Below, piece by piece: positions 35,400 through 45,964 of a stretch of 64,000 nt of DNA (positions within the stretch are counted from its first letter, which is position 1; the number at the start of each line of letters is the position of its first letter). Source of the stretch: Ketobacter sp. MCCC 1A13808. GTDB lineage: Bacteria; Pseudomonadota; Gammaproteobacteria; Pseudomonadales; Ketobacteraceae. The stretch lies in contig NZ_VRKW01000006.1 of the NCBI RefSeq assembly GCF_009746715.1, positions 124,001 to 188,000 on the forward strand, read 5' to 3'. The notes under the pieces are model-generated. The model worked only from the letters and a program-made list of their open reading frames with translations, made no database searches and had not been told where the DNA came from. Position numbers and translations under genes: made by a program.

Positions 35400-36443
35400 A
35401 TGCGGAAAAGCGGATTTTGGAAGATCTTTATTTTAATCGCAGCCTGCAACCCGGTTTTTGCGGCGACTGCGGACAAGAAACCCGACCAGGCCGACATTGC
35501 GGATCCTGCCGACGGATTTACCGACACGACGCCAAAGGCGCAACCACCGCAACGCGCCGAAACCAAGCAAGGTCAACAATTACAACGGCAACTGGAGAAC
35601 ACCGACATTCAAACCAACGCATCCTGGCTAGGGGTTAAGCCAGATCACTTTCTGGCTTTGTACCGGGCCGATTCCAGCGGCAAGCCCTACGCCAATCTGA
35701 TTCTATTGCACGACAATCAACAACACCCTGATTGGCCCGGCCTGGTTCACCAAATCAGAACCCAGCTGACCCGGCATGGCTGGAACACACTTAGCGCTGC
35801 GGTACCGATGATTCCGGTGGGGGAAGTGCTGGCCGCACCTGAGCTGCAAAACCCGGCCCCGCCAGCGTCGGACGAGGCAGCGGCGACACCCCCGCCCGGT
35901 ACAAAGCCGGCCGAATCCCGGCCTGAACCCGACACCGCAGAAGCAACCGCCGCCCCGAACACACCGGTTCCGGATGCCGCCACTACCGCCGGGCCGGTGG
36001 AGTATCCCGCAGCCGATGTTCCAAGCATACTGGCACAACGGGTTCAGCATGCGGTTAGGTTTATTCGGGCTCAAAGCCCCCTACCAATTTTCATTGCGGC
36101 AATCGGCAGCAGCGCAACCCAGCTGGAACAGCAGGGACAGGTCGTCCTGTCTGAGGGGATATCTGCGGTGGTCATAATCGACCCCACTCCGCTACCGGAT
36201 AAAGATGGCCTTGATCCCGCTGCCCCCGGCATCCAATCCTTGGCGTTGCCGGTGTTGGATCTGGTACCTGAGTTTAACCCTCACAGCGATCCGCAGCTGC
36301 GCAAACAGGAGGCCGCCCAACTGCAACGACGACATTATCAGCAACGTGTTATTCCCGGTGCCACGGCGGGATTCGTCCAATACGAGATGGCGGTGATAAA
36401 AGCCATTCGCGGCTGGGGCAAACGCCTGTTAGCCGGTGATTAG
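35400..36443 (+). CDS. Exported DUF3530-like protein (alpha/beta-hydrolase-related)
   Basis: 347 residues with a signal peptide (1-21, ending VFA). After a polar segment the order WLGVKP...FLALYRAD...NLILLHDNQQHPDWPGLVHQIRTQL..GWNTLSAA resembles the DUF3530 family, which has an alpha/beta-hydrolase fold. A Pro/Ala/Glu-rich insertion lies at about 145-205. I find no clear G-x-S-x-G elbow (IAAIGSSATQLEQQ is the closest), so enzymatic activity is unsure. Single gene between rpe and convergent djlA. Confidence 0.65.
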   Translation: MRKSGFWKIFILIAACNPVFAATADKKPDQADIADPADGFTDTTPKAQPPQRAETKQGQQLQRQLENTDIQTNASWLGVKPDHFLALYRADSSGKPYANLILLHDNQQHPDWPGLVHQIRTQLTRHGWNTLSAAVPMIPVGEVLAAPELQNPAPPASDEAAATPPPGTKPAESRPEPDTAEATAAPNTPVPDAATTAGPVEYPAADVPSILAQRVQHAVRFIRAQSPLPIFIAAIGSSATQLEQQGQVVLSEGISAVVIIDPTPLPDKDGLDPAAPGIQSLALPVLDLVPEFNPHSDPQLRKQEAAQLQRRHYQQRVIPGATAGFVQYEMAVIKAIRGWGKRLLAGD

Positions 36444-36483
36444 AATGACTTACTTTGAGGGCTACCGGTTCAGCAGACTGCCG

Positions 36484-37317
36484 CTATTGTTGTTTACGGA
36501 CCGAAACAATCAGTTCGTAAGCAGAACGGATTGCCTGAGTTTTTTCTTTGGCGATTTCCAGCATATCTTTCGGCATGCCTTTGGACATCAACTTATCCGG
36601 ATGATGCTTGCTCATTAGACGCCGATAAGCCCGCTTTAACTCCGATGCCCCCGCATCCGGATTCACCGCCAGGATTTCATAAGCCCGCGCCAATTCATCC
36701 TGAGGCGATAGGGGTTCGCTGCCACTTTGGCGGAATTCCTGGTGAGCCTGTGCACTGCGTACTATTTTTTCCAGGGTAGACAAACGAAAGCGTATGGATT
36801 GCGCTATATGGCTCAGCGCAGCCCATTCTTTTTGATCCAGCTTGCCATCCGCCAGCGCCCCCTGCACCAGTATTTCCATGAAAATCTGTAGCAACGTTGG
36901 CTGACGGCCACAGGTATTGCGGAGTTCCAACAATTCAGCAGAAATATCCTGACTGGATTTTCCCTGATCAAACAGCTCAATAGCGTTGCGCTTTCGCTCT
37001 GGCGATAGCCCCATACGCTCCATTACTGCAGTGGTCCACTGGATTTCTGCATCACACACGGCGCCATCGCATTTGGCTATCTTTCCCAGCGCAACAAATG
37101 TAGCCTGAAAAAAAGCTTGCTGAGTAGCGGAATCACGGGCGCTGGGCTTGGGCTGAGCGAATTGGTACAAACTGGAACTGAGCTGGATAATAATATCGAA
37201 CTGGTGACCCAGCCACCCCCCCAACAACGAACCAACAACGCCGAGAGGGCCTCCCCCGGCGAGAAAGTAACCGCTAAACAGCCCCACCAACGGGCCAATC
37301 CATACAAAGGATGTCAC
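36484..37317 (-). CDS. djlA: DjlA-like membrane co-chaperone
   Basis: 277 residues in the DjlA plan: N-terminal glycine-rich membrane segment (about 4-33), TerB-like helical domain (about 65-185), and a C-terminal J domain (about 207-275) with HPD in SKHHPDKL. It stimulates DnaK at the inner membrane, and in enterobacteria it affects envelope stress signalling. Four bases after murU. Confidence 0.9.
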   Translation of the reverse strand: MTSFVWIGPLVGLFSGYFLAGGGPLGVVGSLLGGWLGHQFDIIIQLSSSLYQFAQPKPSARDSATQQAFFQATFVALGKIAKCDGAVCDAEIQWTTAVMERMGLSPERKRNAIELFDQGKSSQDISAELLELRNTCGRQPTLLQIFMEILVQGALADGKLDQKEWAALSHIAQSIRFRLSTLEKIVRSAQAHQEFRQSGSEPLSPQDELARAYEILAVNPDAGASELKRAYRRLMSKHHPDKLMSKGMPKDMLEIAKEKTQAIRSAYELIVSVRKQQ

Positions 37318-37321
37318 TGCC

Positions 37322-38002
37322 TTACTCCTTTAAATTCTGTTCAACACGCTGAAGTCGTTCGGGCGTACCCACGTCCACCCAATAACCCGCGTAAAATTCA
37401 CCACTGACCTGATCGCGTTCAATCGCTTGCCGAAGCACTGGCCCCAACGGGAAGCGGCCCGGCGCACAATCCCGAAATAACGCCGGTGCTAACACACTGA
37501 GACCACTGAACGTGAGCAAATCGGCGCCCTGATTTTGCACCCGACCTTCGGCAGTCAGCGCGAAGTCACCACCGGTATTATGGTCGGGATTTCCCACCAG
37601 GATTAAACGGGCCAGGTCATTAGTTGAGGCAAACTCGCGGCTTTTCTGCACAATGGACGCTAAAGGGTAATCTGTCCAGACATCGCCATTAATAGCCAGA
37701 AATGGCTGCTCACCCAGTAAGGTTAGCGCATTATATATACCACCGCCGGTTTCTAATAACTCCGGCTCGGTTACAAGGTGAACCTGCATCCGATCGTCGT
37801 GCCAGCCCTGCAAAAAATCCTCGATATCTTCCGCCCGGTAAAACGCATTGACCACAACATCATCAAAGCCCGCGGCAACAAGGCGCTCCAGATGATGCTG
37901 CAATAGCGGTTTCCGGGCGATCTTGAGCAACGGTTTCGGACAGTTCCGGGTCAATTCGCCCATCCTTTCCCCCCGCCCTGCGGCCAATACCATGGCCTTC
38001 AT
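37322..38002 (-). CDS. murU: N-acetylmuramate alpha-1-phosphate uridylyltransferase
   Basis: 226-residue nucleotidyltransferase: MVLAAGRGERMGELTRNCPKPLLKI holds the UTP loop, INGDVWTD the metal Asp. With AmgK it forms the MurNAc recycling shortcut that bypasses MurA/MurB and fosfomycin. Overlaps amgK by four bases (ATGA). The pair and its place beside lptD match Pseudomonas. Confidence 0.93.
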   Translation of the reverse strand: MKAMVLAAGRGERMGELTRNCPKPLLKIARKPLLQHHLERLVAAGFDDVVVNAFYRAEDIEDFLQGWHDDRMQVHLVTEPELLETGGGIYNALTLLGEQPFLAINGDVWTDYPLASIVQKSREFASTNDLARLILVGNPDHNTGGDFALTAEGRVQNQGADLLTFSGLSVLAPALFRDCAPGRFPLGPVLRQAIERDQVSGEFYAGYWVDVGTPERLQRVEQNLKE

Positions 38003-39087
38003 ACAAGGGGCTCCAGCAATTCACCGGAGCCGGGTTGCCTGCTCACTAATTCTGCGGCCACCCGCTGCTGTAGCCACGCTTTGAGACGGACTACCGGCTC
38101 AATCTCTGCCTGCGGCCCCTGAACGACAACCACCGACAGCTCTTGCAGCAGGTAACGCAGAGTTTTTGGTGTGTGAATGAGGTAATTGGGCTTGCTATCC
38201 CGGTAACACAGGCGGGCAAAAATACCGGCCACTTTTAGGTGTCGTTGCGCCCCCATAACGTTGAAACCGTACCAGAAATCATCATTGGTCAGGTTGCTGA
38301 GCCCTCGCTGCCGCAATTGCCCGGCAAATCGCCCTGTCCAGGTTTTGACTTTGGATTCTGGCCAGGTGATGCAGGTTTCATCCCGCAACAATGACAACAG
38401 ATCGTAGGTGACCGGCCCTGCAACGGCGTCCTGAAAATCAATCACACCCAGGCTGCCGTCTTCCAGCACCATTAAATTACGGGTGTGGTAGTCACGATGC
38501 ACGGGCACGGTTTCCTGCGTCCGTGTTTGCTGAAATAGACAATGGAACGCTTCACTCAACAGTTGCTGCTCTGCTTCGCTAAGCTCCAGCTGCAGATAAC
38601 GACCACAGAACCAGTCTCGGAACAATTCCATCTCTCTCATCATCAAGGCTTCATCGTAGGGCGGCAACGGTGACAACCTGAATTCGGCCTGCATTATGCG
38701 TAACAGCACATTGCAGGCTTTTTCAAAATAGCCCTCCACACTGGCTTCATTCAGCACCGACATCAACAGGCAATCGCCCAGATCGGATAACATCATAAAT
38801 CCTTGATCGTAATCCAGCGCCAGCAGATCCGGCACCGGTACGCCGGCTGCTTTCAAGCCCTGTAACACATTCACGAATGCGGGATTGTTCTCTTTATCCG
38901 GCGGTGCATCCACACAGATCACCGATTCAGCCTGTCCGGCGGAACTTTGATAACGGCAACGAAAATAACGCCGGAAGCTGGCGTCACCGGACACCACCTC
39001 CAGAGAAAGTGAAGGACCTTGATAACGGTGGCTTTGCAACAGCTGCTGATTAATCCAGGTGCTAAGCTGAGATAGACGATGATCCAC
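37999..39087 (-). CDS. amgK: N-acetylmuramate/N-acetylglucosamine 1-kinase
   Basis: 362-residue kinase with the aminoglycoside-phosphotransferase fold: catalytic loop VPVHRDYHTRNLMV (HxDxxxxN) and metal loop GVIDFQDAVAGP. Phosphorylates the anomeric position of recovered cell-wall sugars. Divergent from lptD across 114 bases. Confidence 0.92.
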   Translation of the reverse strand: MDHRLSQLSTWINQQLLQSHRYQGPSLSLEVVSGDASFRRYFRCRYQSSAGQAESVICVDAPPDKENNPAFVNVLQGLKAAGVPVPDLLALDYDQGFMMLSDLGDCLLMSVLNEASVEGYFEKACNVLLRIMQAEFRLSPLPPYDEALMMREMELFRDWFCGRYLQLELSEAEQQLLSEAFHCLFQQTRTQETVPVHRDYHTRNLMVLEDGSLGVIDFQDAVAGPVTYDLLSLLRDETCITWPESKVKTWTGRFAGQLRQRGLSNLTNDDFWYGFNVMGAQRHLKVAGIFARLCYRDSKPNYLIHTPKTLRYLLQELSVVVVQGPQAEIEPVVRLKAWLQQRVAAELVSRQPGSGELLEPLV

Positions 39088-39201
39088 TAAGAGTTGATCC
39101 TTAGAATGGCAAATTTGTGACTCACTACGAGGGTTCGTGTATCATCACACCAGACTTAAAACAGGGTCAAGCTCTCTCATCACTTTCCGAACCCGTAGTT
39201 A

Positions 39202-41589
39202 ATGAATTGGAAAAATAATATATCCCCCATCGAGAAGGTGGTGGTGACTTTTTTGCTATTAGCCATAGCCACGGCAACCGGTGCAGCAACAGCTGCGGCT
39301 GAACCAGAAACCGTCAATCCCTATCGTTATCTGGACTGGGTTTCCGGCGAAGAGATCGCCGCCATGCCCGAGGACCAACGCCCGGCCCACAGCGGCATGT
39401 GCGAAGGTTACTACATTTCTCCGCCGTCTCTGACGACCGCGGCGGACCCGGCCCATTCCGATGTTCAGGCTTCGGCAGATCATTTCGATACCCTGCCTGA
39501 TGGTACTAATGTGCTTACCGGGGATGTCGTGCTCAAGCAAGGCAGCCGGGAACTGTACAGCGACGAGGTTAAGATGAATCGCGCTACCCGGGCTACGGAG
39601 CTTAACGGCAACGTTAAAATCCGTCAGCCGGGCATGCTGATTCTGGGTGAGCGCGCAAAAGTCAATCTGAATGAAAAGCAGCTGGACGTAACGGACACGG
39701 AATACGTAATCCACCAGATACACGTTCACGGCAGCGCAGGGCGCATCTATAACCCGGATGACCAAATTCTGATTCTGGATCACAGTTCTTACACCACCTG
39801 CGAACCCAACGACAACTCCTGGGTCATCAAAGCCAAACAAATCAAAATAGACCAATCCGAAGGTTGGGGTGAGGTAAAAGGTGCCCAGGTGCAGGTCGGG
39901 GGCGTGCCCATTCTTTATTTACCCTGGTGGACGTTTCCCATCGATGATCGCCGCCAGACCGGCTTTTTGTTTCCAACTATCGGCAGCGGCCAGAACGGAC
40001 TCGACTTTTCGGTACCCTACTATCTGAATCTGGCACCAAATTTGGACGCGACCCTGACCCCCCGCTTTTTGTCGGATCGCGGCAGCATGATGGAATCCGA
40101 ATTCCGCTATTTGTCCGAAAATACCAAAGGTGATATCGGCGGCGGCTATCTGCCCGATGACCAGGAATTCGGTGACAGCCGCAACCTCATCACCTGGCAC
40201 CACGTTGGGCACTACGACAAATGGGTTAACAAAGTGGATTACACCCGGGTCAGCGACAGCGACTATTTCCTCGACCTGGACACCACGCTCAACACCAGTT
40301 CCACCGCCCACCTGAATCAGAGAACCGACATGCGCTATTACGGGGACACCTGGAATTTCGGCGGCCAGGTGCAAAGTTTTCAAACCATCGACGAACTGAT
40401 CCCTGACAATGCACTGCCCTATCGCATGCTACCCCAACTGTCTGCCCTGGGCCGGTTTCCCATGGGTGATTCCCCGCTGGAGTTTAAATTAGGCACTGAA
40501 TATACCTATTTCGAGCACCCGGAAAAGATCGTCACCGGCCCCACTACCGCTGAACGCATTCGCCTGATTCCCAGTGCCAGCTATAACTTCCGCCGCGCCT
40601 GGGGGTTTGTTCAGCCCAAGCTGTCGTATTATCAACGGTATTACGACATGAACCAGGTCAATCTGACCGACGATGAACGCAACCTCAGCAACGGTATTTT
40701 CAGCGTTGACAGCGGCCTCTACCTTGACCGCCCTTTCGAAATGGCTGGCAGTCGCTACTTGCAAACGCTGGAGCCCCGGCTGTTCTATCTTTATTCACCC
40801 TATAAAGATCAGAACGACCTGCCGACCTTCGATACCGCTAAAACCAGTTTCAGCTATGAACAGCTGTTCCGGGAGAACCGCTTTACAGGGGGAGACCGGG
40901 TGGGCGATGCCAACCAGATTTCTCTCGGCCTGACCTCCCGCCTGATCAACGAACAGACCGGACAGGAAGAAATAAACGTCAGTATTGGGCAGATTTTCTA
41001 TTTGCGTGATCGTAAAGTTCAACTGACACAAAATAATCCGCCGGAAGAAACCACGCTCTCCCCCTTCGTCGCCCGCATAAACTGGCTGATTGACAGCGAA
41101 TGGAGCTGGCGTGCAGAAACCCAGATGGACACCCAGGAAAATAATCTGGACAGTATTGTCACCGGATTCAGGTACCGGGCAGAAAACGGCAACCTAATGA
41201 ACCTCAGTTATAATTTTTATGATGACGGGGCGGTGGGCGCCGACCCGCTGGCAGAAAAAATCAATCAGACGGACTTTTCTTTTATCTGGTCGGTTTCACA
41301 ACGCTGGGGGCTGATTGGCCGCTGGGGCTACGACCTGGAAGAACAACGTTCTTACGATACGGTGTTCGGTATAGAATACGAAAGCTGTTGTTGGCGGGCA
41401 CGGCTGGTGAACCGCCGCTATCTTAGAGAGTCCAATGACCCGAGCCTGGTGGTGGAACCCTCGCAGGGCATCTATGTTCAATTTGAGCTCAAAGGCCTGG
41501 GCGGACTGGGTGGCTCGGTCGACACCATGCTTGATGATGCAATCTCCGGGTATCAATTACGGGAAAATTCCCGACCCAGCGGATTTTAA
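39202..41589 (+). CDS. lptD: LPS-assembly protein LptD
   Basis: 795-residue outer-membrane barrel that, with LptE, inserts lipopolysaccharide. Signal peptide about 1-33, periplasmic OstA jellyroll (about 90-230), then the 26-strand barrel. The four disulfide cysteines are all present: C67 and C201 in the N-terminal part and the adjacent pair C729/C730, as in E. coli (C31, C173, C724, C725). Maturation needs DsbA and SurA, both encoded in this window; surA follows after 51 bases. Confidence 0.96.
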   Translation: MNWKNNISPIEKVVVTFLLLAIATATGAATAAAEPETVNPYRYLDWVSGEEIAAMPEDQRPAHSGMCEGYYISPPSLTTAADPAHSDVQASADHFDTLPDGTNVLTGDVVLKQGSRELYSDEVKMNRATRATELNGNVKIRQPGMLILGERAKVNLNEKQLDVTDTEYVIHQIHVHGSAGRIYNPDDQILILDHSSYTTCEPNDNSWVIKAKQIKIDQSEGWGEVKGAQVQVGGVPILYLPWWTFPIDDRRQTGFLFPTIGSGQNGLDFSVPYYLNLAPNLDATLTPRFLSDRGSMMESEFRYLSENTKGDIGGGYLPDDQEFGDSRNLITWHHVGHYDKWVNKVDYTRVSDSDYFLDLDTTLNTSSTAHLNQRTDMRYYGDTWNFGGQVQSFQTIDELIPDNALPYRMLPQLSALGRFPMGDSPLEFKLGTEYTYFEHPEKIVTGPTTAERIRLIPSASYNFRRAWGFVQPKLSYYQRYYDMNQVNLTDDERNLSNGIFSVDSGLYLDRPFEMAGSRYLQTLEPRLFYLYSPYKDQNDLPTFDTAKTSFSYEQLFRENRFTGGDRVGDANQISLGLTSRLINEQTGQEEINVSIGQIFYLRDRKVQLTQNNPPEETTLSPFVARINWLIDSEWSWRAETQMDTQENNLDSIVTGFRYRAENGNLMNLSYNFYDDGAVGADPLAEKINQTDFSFIWSVSQRWGLIGRWGYDLEEQRSYDTVFGIEYESCCWRARLVNRRYLRESNDPSLVVEPSQGIYVQFELKGLGGLGGSVDTMLDDAISGYQLRENSRPSGF

Positions 41590-41640
41590 TATTCACCCTT
41601 ACCACCAGAATCGACAGACAAGCCTTACGAAGGAAAACGG

Positions 41641-42927
41641 ATGCGTTTAACACCCATATTCAAGCTAATGGCCACCCTGGCCGTTACTCATCTGCTGGTC
41701 GGCACGTTGCAGGCAGCCCCCCGCGAACTCGACCGCATTGTTGCCATCGTCGATGATGACATCATTATGGAATCGGAGCTGGCAGAACGCACCGCTGAAA
41801 TCGCCACCCGCATGAAAAGTCAGCAAGGGCAATTGCCCCCCAAAGATGCACTCAACGAGCAGGTACTGGAGCGCATGATTGTAGAAAACATCGAGCTTCA
41901 GATGGCAGATCGCGCGGGCATCCGTATTGATGATAATCAGCTTAATGAGACCCTCGCCAATATCGCCCGCCAGAACAACATGACCACCGATCAATTCCGC
42001 GAAACCATTCTGCAGGAAGGCATGTCCTGGGCTTCCCTGCGCGACCAGATCCGCCGTGAACTGACTATCAATCAAATGCGTCAACGCCGGGTGGGTGCCC
42101 GAATCCAGATATCCGACAAAGATGTCGACGCCTTTCTGAATTCAGAGCTGGCGAAAACCAATTTAGCCCCGGATTACCGGCTCGGGCATATTCTGATCCC
42201 CACCAAACAGGACACAGACGTCGCAGCAGCCGAGGAAACGGCTCTGATGGTGTACAAAAAGCTCAAGGAAGGCGCCGACTTTTCATCAATGGCACTGCAA
42301 TACTCTGCCGGAGAAACCGCACTGTCCGGGGGCGACTTGGGCTGGCGCAAGGCGGCTCAACTGCCCACCATCTTTGCTGATGTGGCTCTGGAAATGAAAG
42401 CAGGTGAGGTATCTGCACCAATCCGCAGCGCCAGCGGCTTTCATATCATCAAGGTACTGGAGCTGCGCGGCGGCACTGAACAAATGGTGGAGCAAACCAA
42501 AACCCGCCACATATTGGTCAAACCCAATGAAATTCGCAGTGAAAGTGAAACCCAGCACCTGATTAACGAAATCCATGATGACGTGGTGGCAGATCCGGAA
42601 CAATTCCCGATTCTTGCCAAAACCTATTCCGATGATCCCGGCAGTGCCATGCAGGGTGGCGAGCTGGGCTGGGTTAATCCCGGCACCATGGTGCCGGAAT
42701 TTGAAAAAGTGATGTCGGAAACCCAGCCCGGTGGCATATCGGAACCGTTTCAATCCAATTTTGGCTGGCATATTCTGCAGGTGGAAGAGCGCCGCCGTCA
42801 GGATATGAGTGAAGAGTTCCGTCGCAACCGGGCTCGCCAGATGCTGCAGCGTCGGCGCTTTGATGAAGAACTGGACGGCTGGTTACGGGAGATTCGCCAA
42901 AACGCCTATGTGGAAATCAAACTCTAA
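41641..42927 (+). CDS. surA: Periplasmic chaperone and peptidyl-prolyl isomerase SurA
   Basis: 428 residues: signal peptide 1-25, SurA N-terminal domain (about 28-165), two parvulin domains (about 175-280 and 286-390) and a C-terminal helix. Helps outer-membrane proteins such as LptD fold. Start supported by AAGGA six bases upstream. pdxA starts inside its last codons. Confidence 0.96.
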   Translation: MRLTPIFKLMATLAVTHLLVGTLQAAPRELDRIVAIVDDDIIMESELAERTAEIATRMKSQQGQLPPKDALNEQVLERMIVENIELQMADRAGIRIDDNQLNETLANIARQNNMTTDQFRETILQEGMSWASLRDQIRRELTINQMRQRRVGARIQISDKDVDAFLNSELAKTNLAPDYRLGHILIPTKQDTDVAAAEETALMVYKKLKEGADFSSMALQYSAGETALSGGDLGWRKAAQLPTIFADVALEMKAGEVSAPIRSASGFHIIKVLELRGGTEQMVEQTKTRHILVKPNEIRSESETQHLINEIHDDVVADPEQFPILAKTYSDDPGSAMQGGELGWVNPGTMVPEFEKVMSETQPGGISEPFQSNFGWHILQVEERRRQDMSEEFRRNRARQMLQRRRFDEELDGWLREIRQNAYVEIKL

Positions 42928-43918
42928 GGTCGTCATTACTCCCGGTGAACCGGCCGGCATCGGTCCTGACCTCGTATTGCAACTGGCCCAGCAGGAAGAT
43001 ACCCGTGGCTGGGTCGTGGTGGCCAATGAAGATCTGTTACAGCAACGGGCGAAACAACTGGGATTACCCGGCGACCCGCTGTCCAGGCTCAATATTCACA
43101 ATATTAGACTGAAAACACCGGTGCACACGGGGCAGCTCAATCCCCTCAACGCCGGTTACGTGCTGGAAACGCTGGATTACGCAATCGACGGTTGCCTGTC
43201 GGGACGTTTTCAGGGCTTGGTTACCGGCCCGGTCCAAAAATCCGTCATCAATGACGCCGGTTTACCTTTCAGCGGGCATACCGAGTATTTGCAACAGCGC
43301 TGCGGCGTTGAACAGGTTGTGATGATGCTGGCCTGCCCCGGACTGCGGGTAGCCCTGGTTACCACTCACCTTCCGCTGCGGCGTGTCGCAGATGCGATTA
43401 CACCCGCAACACTTGAGCAGGTAATCCGGATAACCCACACCAGCTTGCAACGGCAATTCGGAATCCGGCGCCCGCGTTTGCTGGTGTGCGGGCTAAACCC
43501 CCATGCCGGCGAATCTGGCCACCTGGGCGACGAAGAAATGGTCGTTATTAATCCGGTGCTGAACGATTTGCGGGCGCAGGGAATGGATCTCTCGGGGCCC
43601 CTACCTGCCGACACCCTGTTCACCCCTAAATACCTGCAGCAAGCCGATGCCGTGATTGCCATGTACCACGACCAGGGCCTACCCGTTTTGAAGCATCTGG
43701 GTTTCGGGCAGGCTGTCAATATCACCCTGGGTCTACCCATAATACGCACCTCCGTTGACCATGGCACCGCACTGGATCTGGCGGGCACGGGCAATGCGGA
43801 TACCGGCAGCCTGTTGAGCGCCCTGCACTGCGCCCAGCAAATGGCCTCTCAGAGCGACCCCAACCCGGATTACGTGCTTCAGTCAGACAGTGGTGGATCA
43901 GATCATGCCCAAGGGTAG
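42908..43918 (+). CDS. pdxA: 4-hydroxythreonine-4-phosphate dehydrogenase
   Basis: 336-residue NAD enzyme of pyridoxal phosphate synthesis. Metal ligands are His in [21 protein letters not shown] and YHDQGLP. N-terminal [15 protein letters not shown] fits start 42908, which overlaps surA by 20 bases; an ORF start at 42809 lies within surA and adds unrelated residues. Confidence 0.95.
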   Translation: MWKSNSKVVITPGEPAGIGPDLVLQLAQQEDTRGWVVVANEDLLQQRAKQLGLPGDPLSRLNIHNIRLKTPVHTGQLNPLNAGYVLETLDYAIDGCLSGRFQGLVTGPVQKSVINDAGLPFSGHTEYLQQRCGVEQVVMMLACPGLRVALVTTHLPLRRVADAITPATLEQVIRITHTSLQRQFGIRRPRLLVCGLNPHAGESGHLGDEEMVVINPVLNDLRAQGMDLSGPLPADTLFTPKYLQQADAVIAMYHDQGLPVLKHLGFGQAVNITLGLPIIRTSVDHGTALDLAGTGNADTGSLLSALHCAQQMASQSDPNPDYVLQSDSGGSDHAQG

Positions 43919-44747
43919 AAAACCCGGTTTCAGCAAACACTTACCGCGTAAGCGCTTCGGACAGAATTTTCTGCATGACCCGAATGTCATCCAGAACATT
44001 GTTGACGCTATTGCGCCGTCGCCCAACGATAACATGGTGGAAATCGGCCCTGGTTTAGGGGCTCTGACAGAGCATCTGGTGGATGAGGTTGGTCAACTCG
44101 CCGTTGTAGAGCTGGATCGGGATCTGCTGCCCAATTTGAAAATTAACTTTGCCACCCGCAATCACTTCCGTATTTACGAAGGGGATGCTCTCAGATTCGA
44201 TTATCAGCAGATCGGTAGCGACCTGCAGGCGGACAAAATCCGCATCGTCGGCAACCTACCCTATAATATTTCCACCCCCCTGCTATTCCATCTGGTGCAA
44301 TATCATTCTAGCATTGCCGACATGCATTTTATGCTGCAGAAGGAAGTGGTTGATCGCATGGTGGCCGGGGTCGGCGACAAGGCCTATGGTCGTCTCGGTA
44401 TTATGCTGCAATATTACTGCAGGATCGAAGCGCTGTTTCTGGTACCGCCCGCTGCGTTCAATCCTCCCCCCAAAGTGGAGTCCGCTATCGTGCGTCTGAC
44501 CCCCCACGACACCCTGCCTATCACTACCCGCTGTCCGCACACCCTCGGCAAAATTGTTACAACGGCATTCAATCAACGGCGAAAAACAATTCGAAATGCC
44601 TTAAAATCAGTAGCCGATGACGAACTACTAAGCCAGGCCGGAATCAGCCCAGAGCACCGACCGGAGCAAATTTCCCTGGCACAATATGCGCGTTTAACCG
44701 ATTTGCATCTTGAGCAAGCAGATTCGTCGTCCGACACCCATGACTAA
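43905..44747 (+). CDS. ksgA: 16S rRNA dimethyladenosine transferase
   Basis: 280-residue SAM enzyme dimethylating A1518 and A1519 of 16S rRNA. Motifs: [17 protein letters not shown]-binding [14 protein letters not shown], and catalytic NLPYNIS. Preferred ATG at 43905 overlaps pdxA by 14 bases with GGTGG eight bases upstream; GTG codons at 43890 and 43893 are alternative starts. Confidence 0.95.
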   Translation: MPKGRKPGFSKHLPRKRFGQNFLHDPNVIQNIVDAIAPSPNDNMVEIGPGLGALTEHLVDEVGQLAVVELDRDLLPNLKINFATRNHFRIYEGDALRFDYQQIGSDLQADKIRIVGNLPYNISTPLLFHLVQYHSSIADMHFMLQKEVVDRMVAGVGDKAYGRLGIMLQYYCRIEALFLVPPAAFNPPPKVESAIVRLTPHDTLPITTRCPHTLGKIVTTAFNQRRKTIRNALKSVADDELLSQAGISPEHRPEQISLAQYARLTDLHLEQADSSSDTHD

Positions 44748-44768
44748 CATCAAGGAACCGACCCACCC

Positions 44769-45152
44769 ATGCACGAACAGGATTACGACCAGATTCAGGT
44801 ACAGGTGAGCACAGAATACGTCCCTGACCAATCCAGCGCAGAGGCAGGTCGCTATGTATTCGCCTATCACGTCACCATAGAAAATCACGGCAAATTACCC
44901 GCTCAATTGCTGTCACGACACTGGATCATCACCGACGGCAATCAGCAGGTGCAAGAAGTCAGGGGCGAAGGTGTGATTGGCGAAAAACCCACAATTATGC
45001 CCGGTGAGGCCTATCAATACAGCAGTGGAACCGTATTGCAGACCCCGGTCGGCAGCATGCAGGGCAGCTATCAGATGATTGATGCAACGGGACTGAAATT
45101 TGATGCCGACATTCCTGTATTCACTTTGGCCACCCCGAGGTCACTGCACTGA
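44769..45152 (+). CDS. apaG: ApaG protein
   Basis: 127-residue immunoglobulin-like beta protein: VQVSTEYVPDQS, FAYHVTIENHG, LLSRHWIITDGN, and GEAYQYSSGTVLQTPVGSM. Function unsettled; nearly always next to apaH. Its TGA overlaps the apaH ATG by one base. Confidence 0.95.
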   Translation: MHEQDYDQIQVQVSTEYVPDQSSAEAGRYVFAYHVTIENHGKLPAQLLSRHWIITDGNQQVQEVRGEGVIGEKPTIMPGEAYQYSSGTVLQTPVGSMQGSYQMIDATGLKFDADIPVFTLATPRSLH

Positions 45153-45964
45153 TGGCGACCTACGCCATCGGCGACCTTCAGGGTTGTTTCAAACCGTTCA
45201 AATGCCTGCTGGATGAAGTTAAATTCAACCCCGACCAGGATCAGATCTGGCTCTGCGGGGACCTGGTAAACCGAGGTCCTGAATCACTAAAAACCCTCAA
45301 ATTTTGCTATGACCGGCGTGACAACCTAATCGCGGTATTGGGCAATCACGATTTACATATGCTGGCGGTACTGGCGGGAATAGGCAGCCCCAAACGCAAG
45401 GACACGTTCAATGATGTTTTGGCCAGCAAACACCGCGACAAGCTGACTGATTGGTTGCTAAGCTGCCCGCTGATGCACGAAAACGATGATTGGGTAATGA
45501 GCCATGCGGGTATCTATCCGGGTTGGTCTTTGCAACAAGCCCGGAAATGTGCCCGCGAAGTCGAGACCGTACTCCAGAATCCGCAGCTGAGACTACAATA
45601 CTTCGAGAACATGTACGGCAATACACCTGCCATCTGGGATGAAAGCCTGACCGGACCGGATCGCTGGCGCACCATCACCAATTTCTTCACTCGTATGCGC
45701 CTGGTCAATGGCGATGGGGAAATCGATCTGACGCACAAAGAAGCGCTCAGTGACGCACCTGCCGGACTCATACCCTGGTTTCAATGGCCACAACGGACGC
45801 CGCTTAAAAAGAAAATTTTGTTTGGCCATTGGGCAGCCCTGCAGGGCGTCAGCAATTACCCCGGTGTGCTGGCACTGGATACCGGATGCGTGTGGGGAAA
45901 TCGCCTAACTGCTGTTTGTTTGGAAACTGAAGCGCTGACCTCCTGTGACTGCGAAAAGTCCTGA
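45152..45964 (+). CDS. apaH: Symmetrical diadenosine tetraphosphatase
   Basis: 270-residue metallophosphatase splitting Ap4A into two ADP; also removes Np4 caps from RNA. Motifs: AIGDLQGC, LCGDLVNRGPESL, GNHDLHML and MSHAGIYPGW. Coupled to apaG by TGATG. Confidence 0.96.
   Translation: MATYAIGDLQGCFKPFKCLLDEVKFNPDQDQIWLCGDLVNRGPESLKTLKFCYDRRDNLIAVLGNHDLHMLAVLAGIGSPKRKDTFNDVLASKHRDKLTDWLLSCPLMHENDDWVMSHAGIYPGWSLQQARKCAREVETVLQNPQLRLQYFENMYGNTPAIWDESLTGPDRWRTITNFFTRMRLVNGDGEIDLTHKEALSDAPAGLIPWFQWPQRTPLKKKILFGHWAALQGVSNYPGVLALDTGCVWGNRLTAVCLETEALTSCDCEKS

Noticed and set aside
39259-41556. Several long minus-strand ORFs opposite lptD
   Set aside because: Shadows of a GC-rich coding frame; no ribosome sites or recognisable domains.
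42809-42907. N-terminal extension of pdxA
   Set aside because: The segment lies wholly inside surA in another frame and does not resemble PdxA; the family N-terminus begins at 42908.
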